Assembly: GCF_010093595.1 (NCBI RefSeq)
Contig: NW_022985452.1
Span: forward strand, 372,001 to 436,000
DNA from: Mytilinidion resinicola
Lineage: Eukaryota > Ascomycota > Dothideomycetes > Mytilinidiales > Mytilinidiaceae
Length of the DNA: 64,000 nucleotides
Direction of reading: 5' to 3'
Position 1 is the stretch's first letter, and each line of letters begins with the position of its first letter. A program made the position numbers and the translations under genes. Under the pieces are notes generated by a model, which saw nothing but the letters and a program-made list of their open reading frames with translations, ran no database searches and had not been told where the DNA came from. This document shows, piece by piece, positions 9,880 through 21,672 of the stretch.

Positions 9880-12800
9880 ATGGTAAAAAAAGCCCACCCT
9901 CCCCGCGGCGCGGCCGGCAAGAAACCCGTCACCGCCCCTCCCGCCGACGACGCCAGCTACATCGTCTTCTCCAACTCCTCCAAAAACAACGACGAAAGCG
10001 CCGCCGCGAAAGCCAAAGCGCGGAAAGAAGCCCGCGAAGAAGAGGAGAAAAAGCGCGCTGAGACACGGACACTCATTGGCGGCGCGTCATGGACGGGGAA
10101 GCTGCCGGTTAACATGCTAGCTGAGCATTGCCAGAAACAGAAGTGGGCGAGGCCGGACTATAGGACGGTGCGCGACGCGTTTACTTTCACGTCTTAATGG
10201 CTTCACGCGTTTTAGGGCAATAGCGGATGAGTGGAATAAGCTAAGACTGTGATTGTAGTATAGGAAAGCCGATGACTCGTGGTCCGCGACCGTACTCCTC
10301 TCCTCTACGAATCCGAAGACGCAGGAGAAGATCACGCTTCCGCCGTTTATACTACCTGATACACATATTCAGCTCTCTTATGCCCCGACGCAGGTGGAGG
10401 CGAAGCATTTCGCGGCGACGTATACGCTATTCCGGGTAGCGAGTATGAAGAATATCCACCTCACGCTGCCGCCGTTGTATAAGGAACACTGGAAGGGCGC
10501 GTTTCAGGAGCTGAAAGAGGCGGATAAGAAGGAGGGACGCGCGTGGATGTATGAGGCGGACCCGTTTACGGCATTCAAGGAGCGAGAACAAGCAAAGGCA
10601 GCTGCAGCAAAGAAAAGGGAGGAAATTATGAAACAGAGGGTGAAGGAAGCTAGTCAACCTGGGCAGCCGGGGATGAGTGGTGGAGGCCCAGGAGGTGGAG
10701 GGAACAAAATGAAGGGGTGGATGAGGGTGCCGAAGATTGAGTTGGGGAAGAGGACTAGGACGGAGATCGAGAGGTTGGTCAGGAGAGATGCGGTGTGGAA
10801 CCCGAATAACGTCGAGCCATCGCAGCAGGCGAGAGCGAAGATGATTGAGGCAGTAGTGGGCCTGGGATTTAGGAGAAGTCATGTCGAGGAAGCGGCGGAG
10901 CTGTGTAAGGATCGTGAAGAATGCCTGGAATGGCTGTTGATTCACGTCCCGGAAGATGATCTCCCTAGCTGGAGTCTTCCCGAAGGCTATGTTGCGGGTA
11001 TCAGCATGGCGAGTGGCAATCTGAAACGAGAGGCTGCTCTGAAGCGACTTGCGACGGCAGGATACGCGGTCGAGATGTGTGAAGCCGCATACGATGGTCA
11101 GGGCGGCGATGAGGCGAAAGCAGCAGCTGTGTTGCAGAACCACCTCTTGCAGAACACTGACGTGGACGATGATCTGGCAGAACATCTTTCAAAGATAGAA
11201 CTCGAAGAAGCGGACGATTATGGACCGGATCCATGGGAAGAAGAGCAAGAATCGCTTGCAGCCATCTACGACACCAAATACGAAGCCCCGTCACCAGACA
11301 CATGTCGAATACAACTCGAATGCGAGCAGAAATCTGGGAAGAAAATAGTTCTTCAAGCCCGAAAAGCAATAGGCTATCCACATGCTCTGCCTACAATCAC
11401 GATTCAGGCACAGCTACCAGCCTACATACGCCTCAGCATAATAAGGCGGGTCTTGATATATGCCAGCTCAAATCTAATGGGCACTCAGATGCTGTTCGAT
11501 CTGGTGGATTGGTTGGAGCGAGAGATTCCCGGTATTATCGAGCGGCCAGGTAGACTGTCCGATGTGTCTTCTGGATTATCCGCCGCCGATAGTGGTGCAC
11601 ATACCAAACAAGTTCGGCAAAAGCAAAACAGAAATAGGCCTCGAAAGCCTATACATTGGCGCCTAGGCACGCCGACAAGTGTTCGAATGCTAGAACAGTG
11701 GCAAAAGAAACAAGGTATGCCTGCTCAGGAACGGATGATGGCGGCTCGGCGATCACTACCGGCGTGGGAGCTCCGGGAAGACATTGTTGAAGCTGTGGAA
11801 TACAACCAGGTTGTCATCATCTCCGGTGAGACGGGTTCTGGAAAATCAACGCAGTCTGTCCAATTCATCCTGGACGATTTGATCAAGCGGAAACTTGGCG
11901 AAGCTGTCAACATAATCTGTACCCAGCCGAGGAGGATATCAGCCTTAGGTCTTGCGGACAGAGTGGCAGACGAACGATGCTCCATTGTTGGGGATGAAGT
12001 TGGATATACTATTCGGGGAGAATCTAAAGGGAAGCCAGGTGTCACGAAGATCACTTTCGTTACTACTGGTGTTCTACTACGAAGACTACAAACATCCGGG
12101 GGCAGTCCGGACGATGTCGTTGCGGCTCTGGCGGATGTCAGTCATGTCGTAGTCGATGAAGTCCATGAACGTAGTCTCGATACTGATTTTTTGCTGGTCT
12201 TACTAAGAGATATACTGCATCGGAGGAAAGACCTCAAGGTCATTCTGATGAGTGCGACGCTCGATGCCGATGTTTTCGAGAGATACTTCGCCGGTGTCGG
12301 ATCTGTTGGAAGGGTCGAGATTCAAGGACGCACGCATCCCGTCCAGGACTTCTACGTCGACGATGTCGTGCGGATGACAGGTTTTGCAGGCCATAGAGAT
12401 GACGACTACGAGGATGAGGACGAGTCGGCGAAGTCTATGGCGGGTGCGCTCAAGAACGTGGGCATGAGGATTAATTACGATCTCATTGCAAACACCGTAA
12501 AGCATATAGACGCTCAGCTGAGTGGTCAAGATGGCGGGATTCTGATCTTTCTACCTGGAACTATGGAGATTGATCGGACTATTCAGGTACGTCGACTTGT
12601 CCGAACTTCGGTCCAGAAACTAACTTTGATACCAGGCCCTCCGCAACATACCGAATCTTCATGCTCTTCCACTTCACGCATCACTTCTTCCAGTCGAGCA
12701 AAAGAGAGTATTCCCACCTCCACCTCATGGCAAACGGAAAGTGGTTTGCGCCACTAATGTTGCCGAAACGTCCATCACTATCGAAGACATTGTTGCAGTC

Positions 12801-14129
12801 ATTGACACGGGTCGCGTGAAAGAAACAAGTTTCGATCCGCAGAACAACATGGTCAAGCTCGGTGAGGTTTGGGCCTCCAGAGCAGCATGTAAGCAGCGTC
12901 GTGGTCGAGCTGGCAGAGTTCGGGCTGGTATATGCTACAAGCTATACACACGCAACGCAGAGATGATGAAGATGATGGAGCGGCCTGAGCCCGAGATCCG
13001 ACGGGTACCTCTTGAGCAACTCTGTCTCTCTGTGAGAGCAATGGGCGTAGCAGACGTCCCAGCATTCCTTGCCGGAGCGCTCACACCACCAGACAGCACT
13101 GCCGTTGAAGGCGCTATCGACCTTCTCCGTCGTATGGGAGCTCTTGATGGTGAAGATCTGACAGCTCTAGGTCGTCATCTCGCTATGATTCCCGCCGACC
13201 TCCGGTGCAGCAAGCTCCTTGTCTACGGCGCCACCTTCGGCTGCCTCGAAGCCTCTCTAACCATCGCCTCTATCCTTACCCTGCGCAGCCCCTTCCTCTC
13301 CCCTAAGGACAAACGTGACGAAGCCAAGGCAGCCCGTGCTCCCTTCTCTCAGGGCCAAGGCGACCTAATCGGCGATCTCCGCGCCTACGAGCAATGGGCT
13401 AGCATGCGCTCTAAAGGCGTTTCTCCACGTGAACTCCGCTTTTGGTGCGATGAGAACTTCCTCTCCACCCAAACGCTCTTCGACATCACCTCGAACCGCT
13501 CGCAATACCTCTCCGCACTCAAAGAAACCGACTTTCTCCCACACAACTACTTCTCCTCTCCCGAAAACAACAGCAAAACAGCCTACAACGCCTACAACAC
13601 CTCCACCCCCCTCCTCCGCGCCCTCATCGCGGGCTCCTTCCAGCCTCAGATCGCTCGCATCGAGCTCCCCGACACTAAGTTTGCCGCCTCGGTCTCCGGC
13701 GCCGTGGCGCTGGATCCTGAGTCCCGCGCCATCAAGTTCTTCACCCAAGACGCTGGGCGCGTTTTCATACACCCCAGCTCCACTCTCTTCGGTGCGCAGA
13801 CCTTCCCGGGCGATTCGCGCTTCCTGTCCTATTTCTCGAAGATGGCAACCAGTAAGGTGTTTATCAGGGAGTGCTCGCCGTGTAACAACCTCTCCATGCT
13901 GCTGTTCGGCGGCAAGCTGGAGGTCGATACAGCTGGCAGGGGCGTGGTGGTTGATGAGTGGGTTAGACTGAGGGGCTGGGCTAGGATTGGAGTGTTGATT
14001 AGTCGGTTGAGGGGGATGTTGGATCAGGTTCTGGCGAAGAAGATTGATGAGCCGGGGATGAATGTGGGCGGGGAGGAAGTGGTGGGGTTGGTGAGAAGGC
14101 TTGTGGAGTTTGATGGGTTGGATAGGTAG
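9880..14129 (+). CDS. DEAH/RHA-family ATP-dependent RNA helicase (DHX57/YLR419W type)
   Basis: I join 9880-10167, 10259-12586 and 12636-14129 (1369 residues). Domain order: Lys/Ala-rich N-terminal segment, UBA-like region (about 250-330), RWD-like domain with EEEQESLAAIYDTKY, then the helicase core with Walker A GETGSGKST, motif Ia TQPRRISAL, motif II as DEVH (VVVDEVHERSLDTDFLL), motif III SAT, motif V TNVAETSITI and motif VI QRRGRAGR. HA2 and OB-fold domains follow. Motif II reads DEVH rather than DEAH, seen also in RHA relatives. Known family role is RNA or RNP remodelling in nucleus or cytoplasm; no substrate can be stated. The 49-bp second intron splits the core between motifs IV and V. 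The first intron is uncertain: GTGCGC at 10168 to TAG at 10258 aligns best with the family; GTCTTA at 10191 to TAG at 10263 also keeps frame. Confidence 0.9.
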
Positions 14130-14756
14130 GTGGTGGGTATTGGGATGAGTAGAATAGATGTAAAGTCTTGAATAGAGCTTTCAGTCAAGATCAAGATGTT
14201 TTGGCGGCACTTCGTAAGCTCATGATAATATTCAAATTTTTACTAGAGTTGGTAACACGATTTAAAAGTGCCGGACCATTATACCAAGAAAGGCAATTGC
14301 GCTGTCCAAGGCCGATGCGGCTCCCAAAAGTGGTTTAGCAGTATATTCCACCGTGCTGTGCCGCGCCGCGATCTCCCAATTTCTCTTAGATCCCTTTTAT
14401 TTTATAGCTCGACGATGCGTGGGTCGTTGTGCATAGAGCATCGTCTGCATCTCCTAGCCCTAAGATAGTAATATCTGTCCACACGATGCGTGACCATCGG
14501 AGCTCTGGGTGTGAAGTACGAGTCCTAGAGTTGTGTTGGTCACGTGTACTACTCGCTTAAGAGCTCGCTTAGGATGCAAAATGAAATTTATTCACCTTCG
14601 CTCTGGCTTCTACACTTTCGGATTGCGCCAAGAGCCAAGACTTTCCCTTCTAAGCGGTCACGTGCTAAATACCGTGCTGAGATATACGCAATCATCTTCA
14701 ACCTCAACCTCAGCCATCACCACCAATGTTCTCAGACCCCATACACATATCACGAA
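14130..14756. other. Intergenic region upstream of GPI11
   Basis: No gene is supported. Short open frames here (14268-14468, 14533-14775) lack protein-like composition. The last 100 bp are CA/CT-rich leader-like sequence ahead of the GPI11 start. Confidence 0.4.
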
Positions 14757-15566
14757 ATGTCCACCCCCGGCATAAAACCGAGGCCCGCCGCGACGCCAAT
14801 TGACATCCTCCCTACCGATGCCGCGCGGCTATACACACACATCCACCCAGCCCTCCTCCTCTCCCTATACGCGTTGCGCTTCAACGCGATCGTAGCGGAT
14901 CCCGTCCCCGCGCTCCTGCAGACCCTTATACCGCTCAGCGCATTGCAAATCGCATATGTGACAGTATGTCTACCGCCGACTGCTGGATCGGGGTCCTCGA
15001 CGCCTGCGGTGCCGAAAGCTGCGAAGAAACGGGCTAGCGCAGCAAAAACCGCAACTGGTTCCAATACAGTGAAGATAGTTGTACGTATCCTTTAGTTCCC
15101 CTGGCCAGCACTCGAAGCCTGGAAATTATGTATCTGAATGAAATAGCTAACGTTTTCCCAGCCCGCTCTCCTCTCCCTCATCCTCTCACTCTTCGCCATC
15201 ACCCCCCTCACAGGCATCACCCTCATCCTCTTCGGCGCGCCCATAACGACACATTTTGCGCATACCTTCCTCGCGGCGGCGCACATCGCTATCCTGGCAT
15301 TTCTGCCGCTCGTATACGTGCTTGGTGTGGACGGGGAGCGGTGGAGGGAAGTTGTGGGATTACTGTTGCCGGTGGATGAGGTAGTGGGTGGGATGGTGGG
15401 GACGCTGGTAGGGGCCTGGGCAGGGGCGGTGCCTATACCACTGGATTGGGACCGCGAGTGGCAGAAGTGGCCGGTGACGATTGTGACGGGGGCGTATCTG
15501 GGGTATGCTCTTGGGAAGCTGGCGGGGGGGTTGGTGTTTAAGGGGAGGAAGATTATGTTTGATTAG
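14757..15566 (+). CDS. GPI11: GPI11/PIG-F, GPI-anchor ethanolamine phosphate transferase subunit
   Basis: Exons 14757-15080 and 15162-15566 flank an 81-bp intron (GTACGT donor, GCTAAC branch) and encode 242 residues. Hydrophobic segments are seen at about 38-60, 62-80, 111-130, 137-160 and 170-190, plus a C-terminal one. The C-terminal half carries the PIG-F signature: FGAPITTHFAHTFLAAAHIA, then VDEVVGGMVGTLVGAWAGAV, PIPLDWDREWQKWPVTIVTG and YLGYALGKLAG. In the ER membrane this protein partners with the catalytic subunits that add phosphoethanolamine to the second and third mannose of the GPI precursor. A basic Ala/Lys linker (PKAAKKRASAAKTATG) between the second and third membrane segments is a fungal feature. 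The ATG at 14757 is the first that gives the expected N-terminus. Confidence 0.9.
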
Positions 15567-15759
15567 GGTGGGATCGTTGGGGAATAAAGATGGATCGAAG
15601 GAGCTTTGTATGTATTGAAGGGTTTAAGAGGCATTTCAAGGACATGCGGTTCCAGCATGTTATCCAAAAGCTCCCACAAGACCACGACCAACTCTACAAC
15701 CTCCATCCGTCAAACCTCGAAGTCTCCTTTCCCTACAAGGCTGCCTATACTTTCGGGGT

Positions 15760-16386
15760 TCATTCAGGTAGTGTTTTCGACATGCGCAGAGTCTCCACCC
15801 ACGTGCCACGCTCATGTTTCCCAGCGCAGCACGGCTCTTCGTCTCCGTGCCGGCCATAGCAGCTCCAAACGAACCCTTGTGGCTTCTCTTTAATAGCATC
15901 CCATATAACTCGATGACACCAGGACTCGTAAACGATTTAGCGCCACATATTCACGTCGTCCCACGATTTGTGATCGAAGTCCATCTTCGCTTTGCCTAGT
16001 CAAACAGTAAGTTACATCTCGCTACGTCTATCATCTGGGTGTGCAGTCAGCTTACCTGGGTGCCATCGACAGCTACCTTCCTGGTTGGTTGTGATGTCGT
16101 ATTGTTCGTTGCACTGGCTGCAGAGCTCGTATCGCAGCTTTATGTACTCCGTTCGCTCCTGCGGTAGCTCTTCGCCATTTTCGTCCTCGACCGGCTCAAT
16201 TTTCACCTTGGGCTCCTCGCCGTCGTTGTTGGTGTCTGACTCGATCGGACTCTCGAGGACGAGTAGTTCTTCGCATACGATGTAGAGGGCAGTGTCGGAG
16301 CAGAAACAGACTCGCTCTAGGATCGTGCGCAGTTGATCTGTGCTCGCGGCGCGGGGAGCGGTGAGGGCGAGGTCGCGCGATGATAC
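15760..16386 (-). pseudogene. Broken copy of the small Cys-rich 'WxCC' family (copy A)
   Basis: Aligned to the intact neighbour at 16695-17281, this copy keeps the same two-exon structure and intron phase (WHPG followed by a GTAAGC intron and GKAKMDFD). It has lost the start codon: the position equivalent to AATGTCATCC reads AGTATCATCG. An in-frame TAA at 15937-15939 cuts the second exon. The zinc-ribbon-like part ELCSQCNEQYDITTNQEGSC and the tail FVWSCYGRHGDEEPCCAGKH remain readable; the usual FxWxCC has become FVWSCY. A start supplied by an unseen upstream exon cannot be fully excluded. Confidence 0.7.
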
Positions 16387-16694
16387 TGCTATTATGGATG
16401 GGCTTGGTAATCATGAAGATGGGGGACACACGCTGCGTTGTGAGGTCTATCGCGCTGAGATTGGGTGATCACGTGCGAGCTGTAGGTGACGACTTCCCTC
16501 GATACGCCAAGGTACCACTTTTTGTTTATTCAACCACCGACTCTATGTCCACATTCATCCAGAAACTGTCTGCGCCATCGCCGTACCCGTCTAGCCCTCG
16601 TCCTCCGAGTGTTTGTTCTCTGAACCCTCCTCAGAGTCCTCATCCTCTGAACCCTCGTTCTCTAATAGCAAACCCGCCCGCTTTCAGCACGCGA

Positions 16695-17281
16695 CTAGCC
16701 ACTCTTCCCAGACGCATGCTCTTGGGCGGACATATGCTTCCCAACACAGCAAACCTCCTCATCGTCTCCCCGCCTCTTGCAACAAGACCACAGGAAGCGT
16801 TCCGGAAACTCGTCTTTCCAGTCATCATACTCCCCGTCACGCCAGTCCTCGAAATCAGGCCACATGTTAGGGTCCTCGTCAGCTTCAAGTTCACCTGGTT
16901 AATAGCATGTCAGCACATATCATTGCTTAGCTCTTTACACCATCAAAACATCAAAAAGGCCCCACCTTTATGCCATCTACAACACCCCTCCTCGTTCTTC
17001 GTAGCGTCGAATTCCTGTTCGCACTGGATACATGTTTGGAAGCGGATCGTATTGTACTCCACCCGTTTCCGTTTCAGCGCCTTCGAATTATCTTCCTTGC
17101 CATTCCCCCCGGATTCGGAAGCTTTCTTCTGGCTTTCAGCGGCCTTTTCGGCGACTAGCAGCTCGGAGCAGACGAGCTCTAGCGTGTCATTGGAGAGAGA
17201 ACAGACGCGCTTTAGAGTGATACGGAGGCGGTCGGGGTCTGCGGCATCTATTGCGGCGAGGACGAGATCGAGGGATGACAT
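16695..17281 (-). CDS. Small Cys-rich protein with C-x2-C and WSCC motifs, intact copy B
   Basis: Exons 17281-16966 and 16894-16695, joined across a 71-bp intron (donor GTGGGG, acceptor CCAG), encode 171 residues. The N-terminal half is helical (LDLVLAAIDAADPDRLRITL, then VCSLSNDTLELVCSELL), followed by a charged linker with KALKRKR. Then comes CIQCEQEFDATKNEEGCCRWHKG, an apparent metal-binding knuckle, an acidic stretch, and the closing FLWSCCKRRGDDEEVCCVGKH. Ascomycetes have many such proteins, usually listed as hypothetical or C2H2-type; I know no proven function. It sits between two decayed paralogues on the same strand, so the trio arose by tandem duplication. The weak donor GTGGGG is the least certain part of the model. 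Confidence 0.75.
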
Positions 17282-17798
17282 TGCTGCTATGCTACGGCTA
17301 TGGTGGATAGTGGATGGTGAATGGAGATGGGGGAGACGCGGTGGATCGCGGTGTCGCGTAAAGGGCGCGCTAAGATGGAAGGGGTAATGTGGGGTTTGTA
17401 AGTTGACGACTGGCTTTGAGTCACGTGTTACTCCTTTATGACCTTGTGGTGGTATGGTGAAGATTCTAGATCGTTGGCTTTATGGAATGATTTTGCTAGT
17501 GAGATTCACCGCCAGCATATGTTCCCCGAGGTTGGTAAAGTTCGTTGTCGTCTGGCAAGACACCTGATGGGGAGTATAGTCCAGTCTACATTGATGCGTA
17601 AGTTGAGATGCAGACATATAGGCACCATAATAACTTCAGGCCCTTCTCTATCTATGCTTGCCTTCTCCCTTCTAAGGGTTTCATGCCTTTTCTTTTCTTT
17701 CTATCTCTTGCTATGAATTAGAAGGCACTTTCGATCTCGAAACTACTTAATTCACGGTATAAATCAATGACCCAGCGCGTTGGTTCGTGTCTGCCCGA

Positions 17799-18372
17799 CT
17801 AGCAGAACTCTTCAGCATCGCCCGCCTTACCGCAACAATCCCAAGTGAAGGCACCGGCATACCTCTGTCGCATCTTCTCGGTATTGCGGATCCTTCCTCT
17901 GAGTTCAGGATGTTGCGACCAGAACTCCTCGTTGCCTTCGTCCAATCTGAGCTCGCCTATACCAAGTGCATTAGCAGCTTCAACGATCAAAGCGAGGTAA
18001 AGCTGTAAAAGATCAAACACACCATCATGACAATCGCAGGCACCGTCGTATTTCCCCACGGCATCGTACACCTCGCCGCAGGATTTGCATATCTAGTTTC
18101 GGATTATCGCGAGCTCAACCCACTTCCGCTTCGTCCCATGCATTTCTAATAGCGAGACTCCACATCGGATTCAGAATCACATTCTTCTTCGTCCTGTTCG
18201 CGGTCGTTGTCGGTCTCCTCGGCCTCTTTCTCCGGGGCGAGCAGCTCATTGGCTACTGTTTGCAGAACATCGTCGGAGTCGCGGCAGAGTTGGATGAGTA
18301 GACAGCAGATGTAACTATCATTTATTTCAATGGTGTGTTTGGGTAGTTGAGCGTAGCCTCTCTGCTTGACAT
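17799..18372 (-). pseudogene. Broken copy of the small Cys-rich 'WxCC' family (copy C)
   Basis: Starting from ATG at 18372 the frame closes after about 16 codons. Homology resumes in another frame with CRDSDDVLQTVANELLAPEK, is broken again by a TAG after ESDVESRY, and continues with ICKSCGEVYDAVGKYDGACD and, after a probable intron, the tail FTWDCCGKAGDAEEFC. The order matches copies A and B. At least two frame disruptions mean it cannot make the full protein. Confidence 0.65.
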
Positions 18373-18949
18373 GATTGTTGTGAATGATAACTGTGTTAAG
18401 TGAATGGTGTATTTATTGGGAGACGCGCTTTAGAGTACTCTCGACGCGCCTGAGAACGGAACGCGTTAAGATGAAAATAGTGATGTAGTAGATCATTCGA
18501 AGGGGACTTGTTTCCACTGCCACAGCAAGAACAACTAGGAAGTTGGATCACTTCTATGCATATGCCACCGATTGAGGGTTTCGGTGTTCCATTCATGTTG
18601 CCCGAACAGGTCTGACACCACGATATGGTTCATATTCAACCTCTAGAAGTCTAGTGTTCTTCGGAAATGAAGAGGCAATCCACGAATTTGTGATTGAGAA
18701 AACCACTTTGAGTTTTGACGATGCTGATAGTTATCCGGGCCCCCTCAGACGGTGTTGGACTTACATCACGATCCATGGTTCTCCCATCTGCGCACCCGTT
18801 CAACCAAGGTTCACCTAACCTGGGGCACTGGAATCAAGAAAATCTAATCACTGGTACCAACACCTAACGCACTCAGATCCTTGAAATATAAATTCCCACA
18901 ACCTGAAAGATACATTTTGCTTGCACTTCCTCCTCATCTCGACTCATTC
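18373..18949. other. Intergenic stretch with a possible gene fragment
   Basis: A plus-strand stretch about 18652-18825 reads as protein-like sequence (LVFFGNEEAIHEFVIEKTTL ... CWTYITIHGSPICAP) ending in TAA, but is preceded by a stop and has no start. It may be a C-terminal relic. The words CCCCCTCAGACGGTGTT at 18742 recur elsewhere in the window. Confidence 0.3.
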
Positions 18950-20092
18950 ATGACTTTCAACATGACAACCCAAAACAAACTCAAGAGCACGCTCGACCAC
19001 TTTCGAGATTCATTGGCAGACGTATTGCCCATATTTCTATTCCGCATCACGGCGCCGAAGGCATATCGGAAACAACAGGCTGCAGCCATCCATAATGCCA
19101 CCGAGGCCCGGGCCCATCAACTACCCACCGAGATTCTGCTCTTGATAGGCGATCATCTTGCTCCAGCTTCCACCATTCTAGTCCGACAAACGTGTCAGAG
19201 GATGCGATATACGATTTCGCTGAGTTCGGGCTTCTTTCCGCTCAACAAATTCGACTAGGAAAACTCGTTCATCGAAAAAGATCATTACTCTGGGCGATTT
19301 ATTTGGTGCAGCGCATGTAGCACCCGACACTTACCAACCCTTTTCTCTGCCCAGCAGAAGGCTTTAAGTCGTCTTGTGCATCGTTGCATCGGGACCGAGC
19401 AAAGAATGAGGCTTTGCGCGCATCACAGCTTCACGTACGACGAAATCAAAGCAATTGCCGGCGGTTGGGGCGCTTTCCACTGCGACCATGAAAGCCATTG
19501 CGGCGAACGATGGCCCTTAAGTTTTCGACCAAGGCTTACAAATTTCTTTGGCGACACGCTGGTTAGTTGCTGGTTCTCGATCTTGTGCGTAGTGAAAGGT
19601 ATTCCAATCTCCATGCCAGCACTGGAGGCGGCGCTGGCCGCCTCTGAGGAACCCCTATGCCCACACTTGCGGCGGAATAGTCCTGGAATCCTACGACTCG
19701 CCCAGGAAGTGGCCCGGGACAGAGAAAAGCTGAGGTTGACATGGCACCGGATAGAAGAAGCTCTTTGTTCGCACGGAAGCTCATTGATCGCGTCCGAGGA
19801 GTGCAAGGCATGGCACCGTCGGAGAGATGAGAAGGATTTTGACGTTGAACAGGGCGCATGGATTTCGGATTCCTGGTCCACGAACTGCCGCGATTTAACA
19901 CTTCTGCGAGTAAATTATGGGGAAGTATTCGCCTATGAACGCGGCTGCGGCTGTCGCATCTATGTGTACATGCGCCGTCTGCCGGGAGAGAGCAGGGAGG
20001 AAATGATTTTAGGGACAAGAAGGAGCTGGCTAGAAAGAAGGACTTGGCTTGATGCGTCCCGACTAGATGCGTCCCCGACCGACAAGAAATGA
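18950..20092 (+). pseudogene. F-box protein gene interrupted by one in-frame TAG
   Basis: From ATG 18950 the frame runs without any indel to the stop at 20092 (380 codons), except for a TAG at 19256-19258. The F-box is intact before it: AHQLPTEILLLIGDHLAPAS followed by LVRQTCQRMRYTIS. After it the protein continues with the hallmarks of a large fungal F-box family: DHYSGRFIWCSACSTRHLPT, then a Cys/His-rich region LCAHHSFTYDEIKAIAGG and FHCDHESHCG. A single CAG-to-TAG change would explain the break. F-box proteins link substrates to SCF ubiquitin ligases; the substrate is unknown. It may be a young pseudogene, a readthrough gene, or a sequencing error. Confidence 0.7.
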
Positions 20093-20477
20093 CTTTCGTC
20101 AATCAGCTACGAATGGCCTTCGGAGGCTGAGGGCCAATCTGTTAGACCGGTTCTCGTACCTGCTACTTTAAGCCGCGTCTCGTCGAAGCCGTATCAGCTG
20201 CGGATCTGATACTATTTTGACGCCGTCTGAGGTGGCCCGAAGAGCTATCAGGCGTGTTATAATTGTCGTTTTCCGATTCACAATAGTTTGCCAGGGGGCC
20301 TCAAGTGGTGCTACACAAGTGTACACAGCCATAGAGTGGGTGTGTTTCTAAAGGGTCGGAAGCTTCGGACCAAATCGATGGACGAAGGAACTTGCCCTAG
20401 GTCTGTGAGTGAAGATGGGAGTATTGTACCACTAGTTTAGATCCAAACAGAATACATCATGAGTAATAGCCTTCAGC
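20093..20477. other. Intergenic sequence with repeat words
   Basis: No gene is seen. The segment 20219-20240 holds GACGCCGTCTGAGGTGGCCC, the inverse of words in 4465-4485 and 18742-18757, and 20318-20335 holds AAGTGTACACAGCC, which resembles the arms in the CCCH gene introns. Confidence 0.4.
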
Positions 20478-21672
20478 CTATGAGATCTCGCCGAAAAGAT
20501 CCCAATTGTATGGCCATTCGTTGACCAAAAGCGTCAAGTTCGTTTGACCAAGTGCAGTCTGAACAGTTTCACGAATGGGAAAGTTCATCTCGACCTCAAA
20601 CACCGGAGCTTCGATGCCTTTGAGTGGTCCTAGAATTGACACTAGGGCCTCGAAGGCTACTGCGGCAGGATCTCTCGGCGGTGCTGAGTCTCGGACAATG
20701 ATGTCAACGTGCAGCGAGTGCAGGCCACGTAAGTCTTGCAAGGCCTTACAGCCACTGGACCATCTATTGAAACCATCTGGAGGGAAATCGATTGGCCGCC
20801 CCTGGTCACGTGAGTAATATCTCTTTGGCGTGAAGGTCGGTACGACTGAGTGCATTGCGAGTATTCCCGTTGAGCCTTTCAAACTGGAAAAGTTTGCAGT
20901 GTATAAAATGTCTATCGCTTAGTAATGCGACAATGGAGAACGAGCGCAGGCCTCAAGCCTTGATTTCGAGGGATACAAGAGCTTAGAGCACATATACATA
21001 CATCAGACGACAACTCAAGAGACAAGTAATGAGGTTGTCATTCGAGGGATGCGTGACCCGCGAAACCCTAAGTCCCCTTAGGTTGTGAACTTCCAACCAC
21101 GTTCTGAAACACTTGTGTTGCCAAGTTGGGCACGGACATTCCATGTCCTCGCAACGGCGACGACTTACTCGATATGATCCGTCCTCATAGGGGAGAATAT
21201 GCATGAGTCGAGTAGGGTCGCCTAGGACGATCTCATATATGATGATTCGCAGCTCCGCAGAGAGTTTGCCAAAAGAGGCGACTAGGTTTGTGCATGTCTT
21301 GGAAAGAGAGGGATGGGCGATTTCGAAATCTTGCGCTTCCGCGACGGTACTTCCCAAGAGGTCCACGGGTTCCGTGGGACTTCGCGTCGGACTTTCCTGA
21401 ACGAGAAGCACATGACGATTGTTGATAAGGGTACAGGGGAAGTAGCACGAACGGTGCTTAGAAGCTGTAAAGGAAGATGCGGATAGACTTGATGAGTTGA
21501 GGAAGAAGAGGTTGGGGGAGCAGAACTCTCTCAAATTTAGATTGAGGCACAGCTGCAGAGGGGCTGGGGCGGTTAGTTGCGTTGTCGATCCCTGTCTCAG
21601 TACCGCTGGGTGCCAACTGTAGGTACGACCTTGCAGGAGCCACATAGTTGTTCTCGTATACTGGGTGTACAT
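20478..21672 (-). CDS. DUF7730/2EXR-like fungal protein, model unresolved in the middle
   Basis: The upstream part (21672 to about 20983) has the classic motif of this family: FGKLSAELRIIIYEIVLGDP, then a Cys-rich insert and the block LLSCRLMY. The downstream part reads AIDILYTANFSS, then GILAMHSVVPTFTPKRYYSR and LQDLRGLHSLHVDI, ending at 20478. The two halves belong together (the family normally reads CRLIYSEAIDxLYSxNxF). Between them, about 20905-20990, all frames carry stops and I find no donor/acceptor pair that keeps both halves in frame, so either an unusual intron or a frameshift lies there. The proteins are abundant in Dothideomycetes and Sordariomycetes; function unknown. Confidence 0.55.

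Noticed and set aside
13365..13971. Long frames overlapping the helicase C-terminus
   Set aside because: Shadows of the real helicase exon, which carries all expected motifs.
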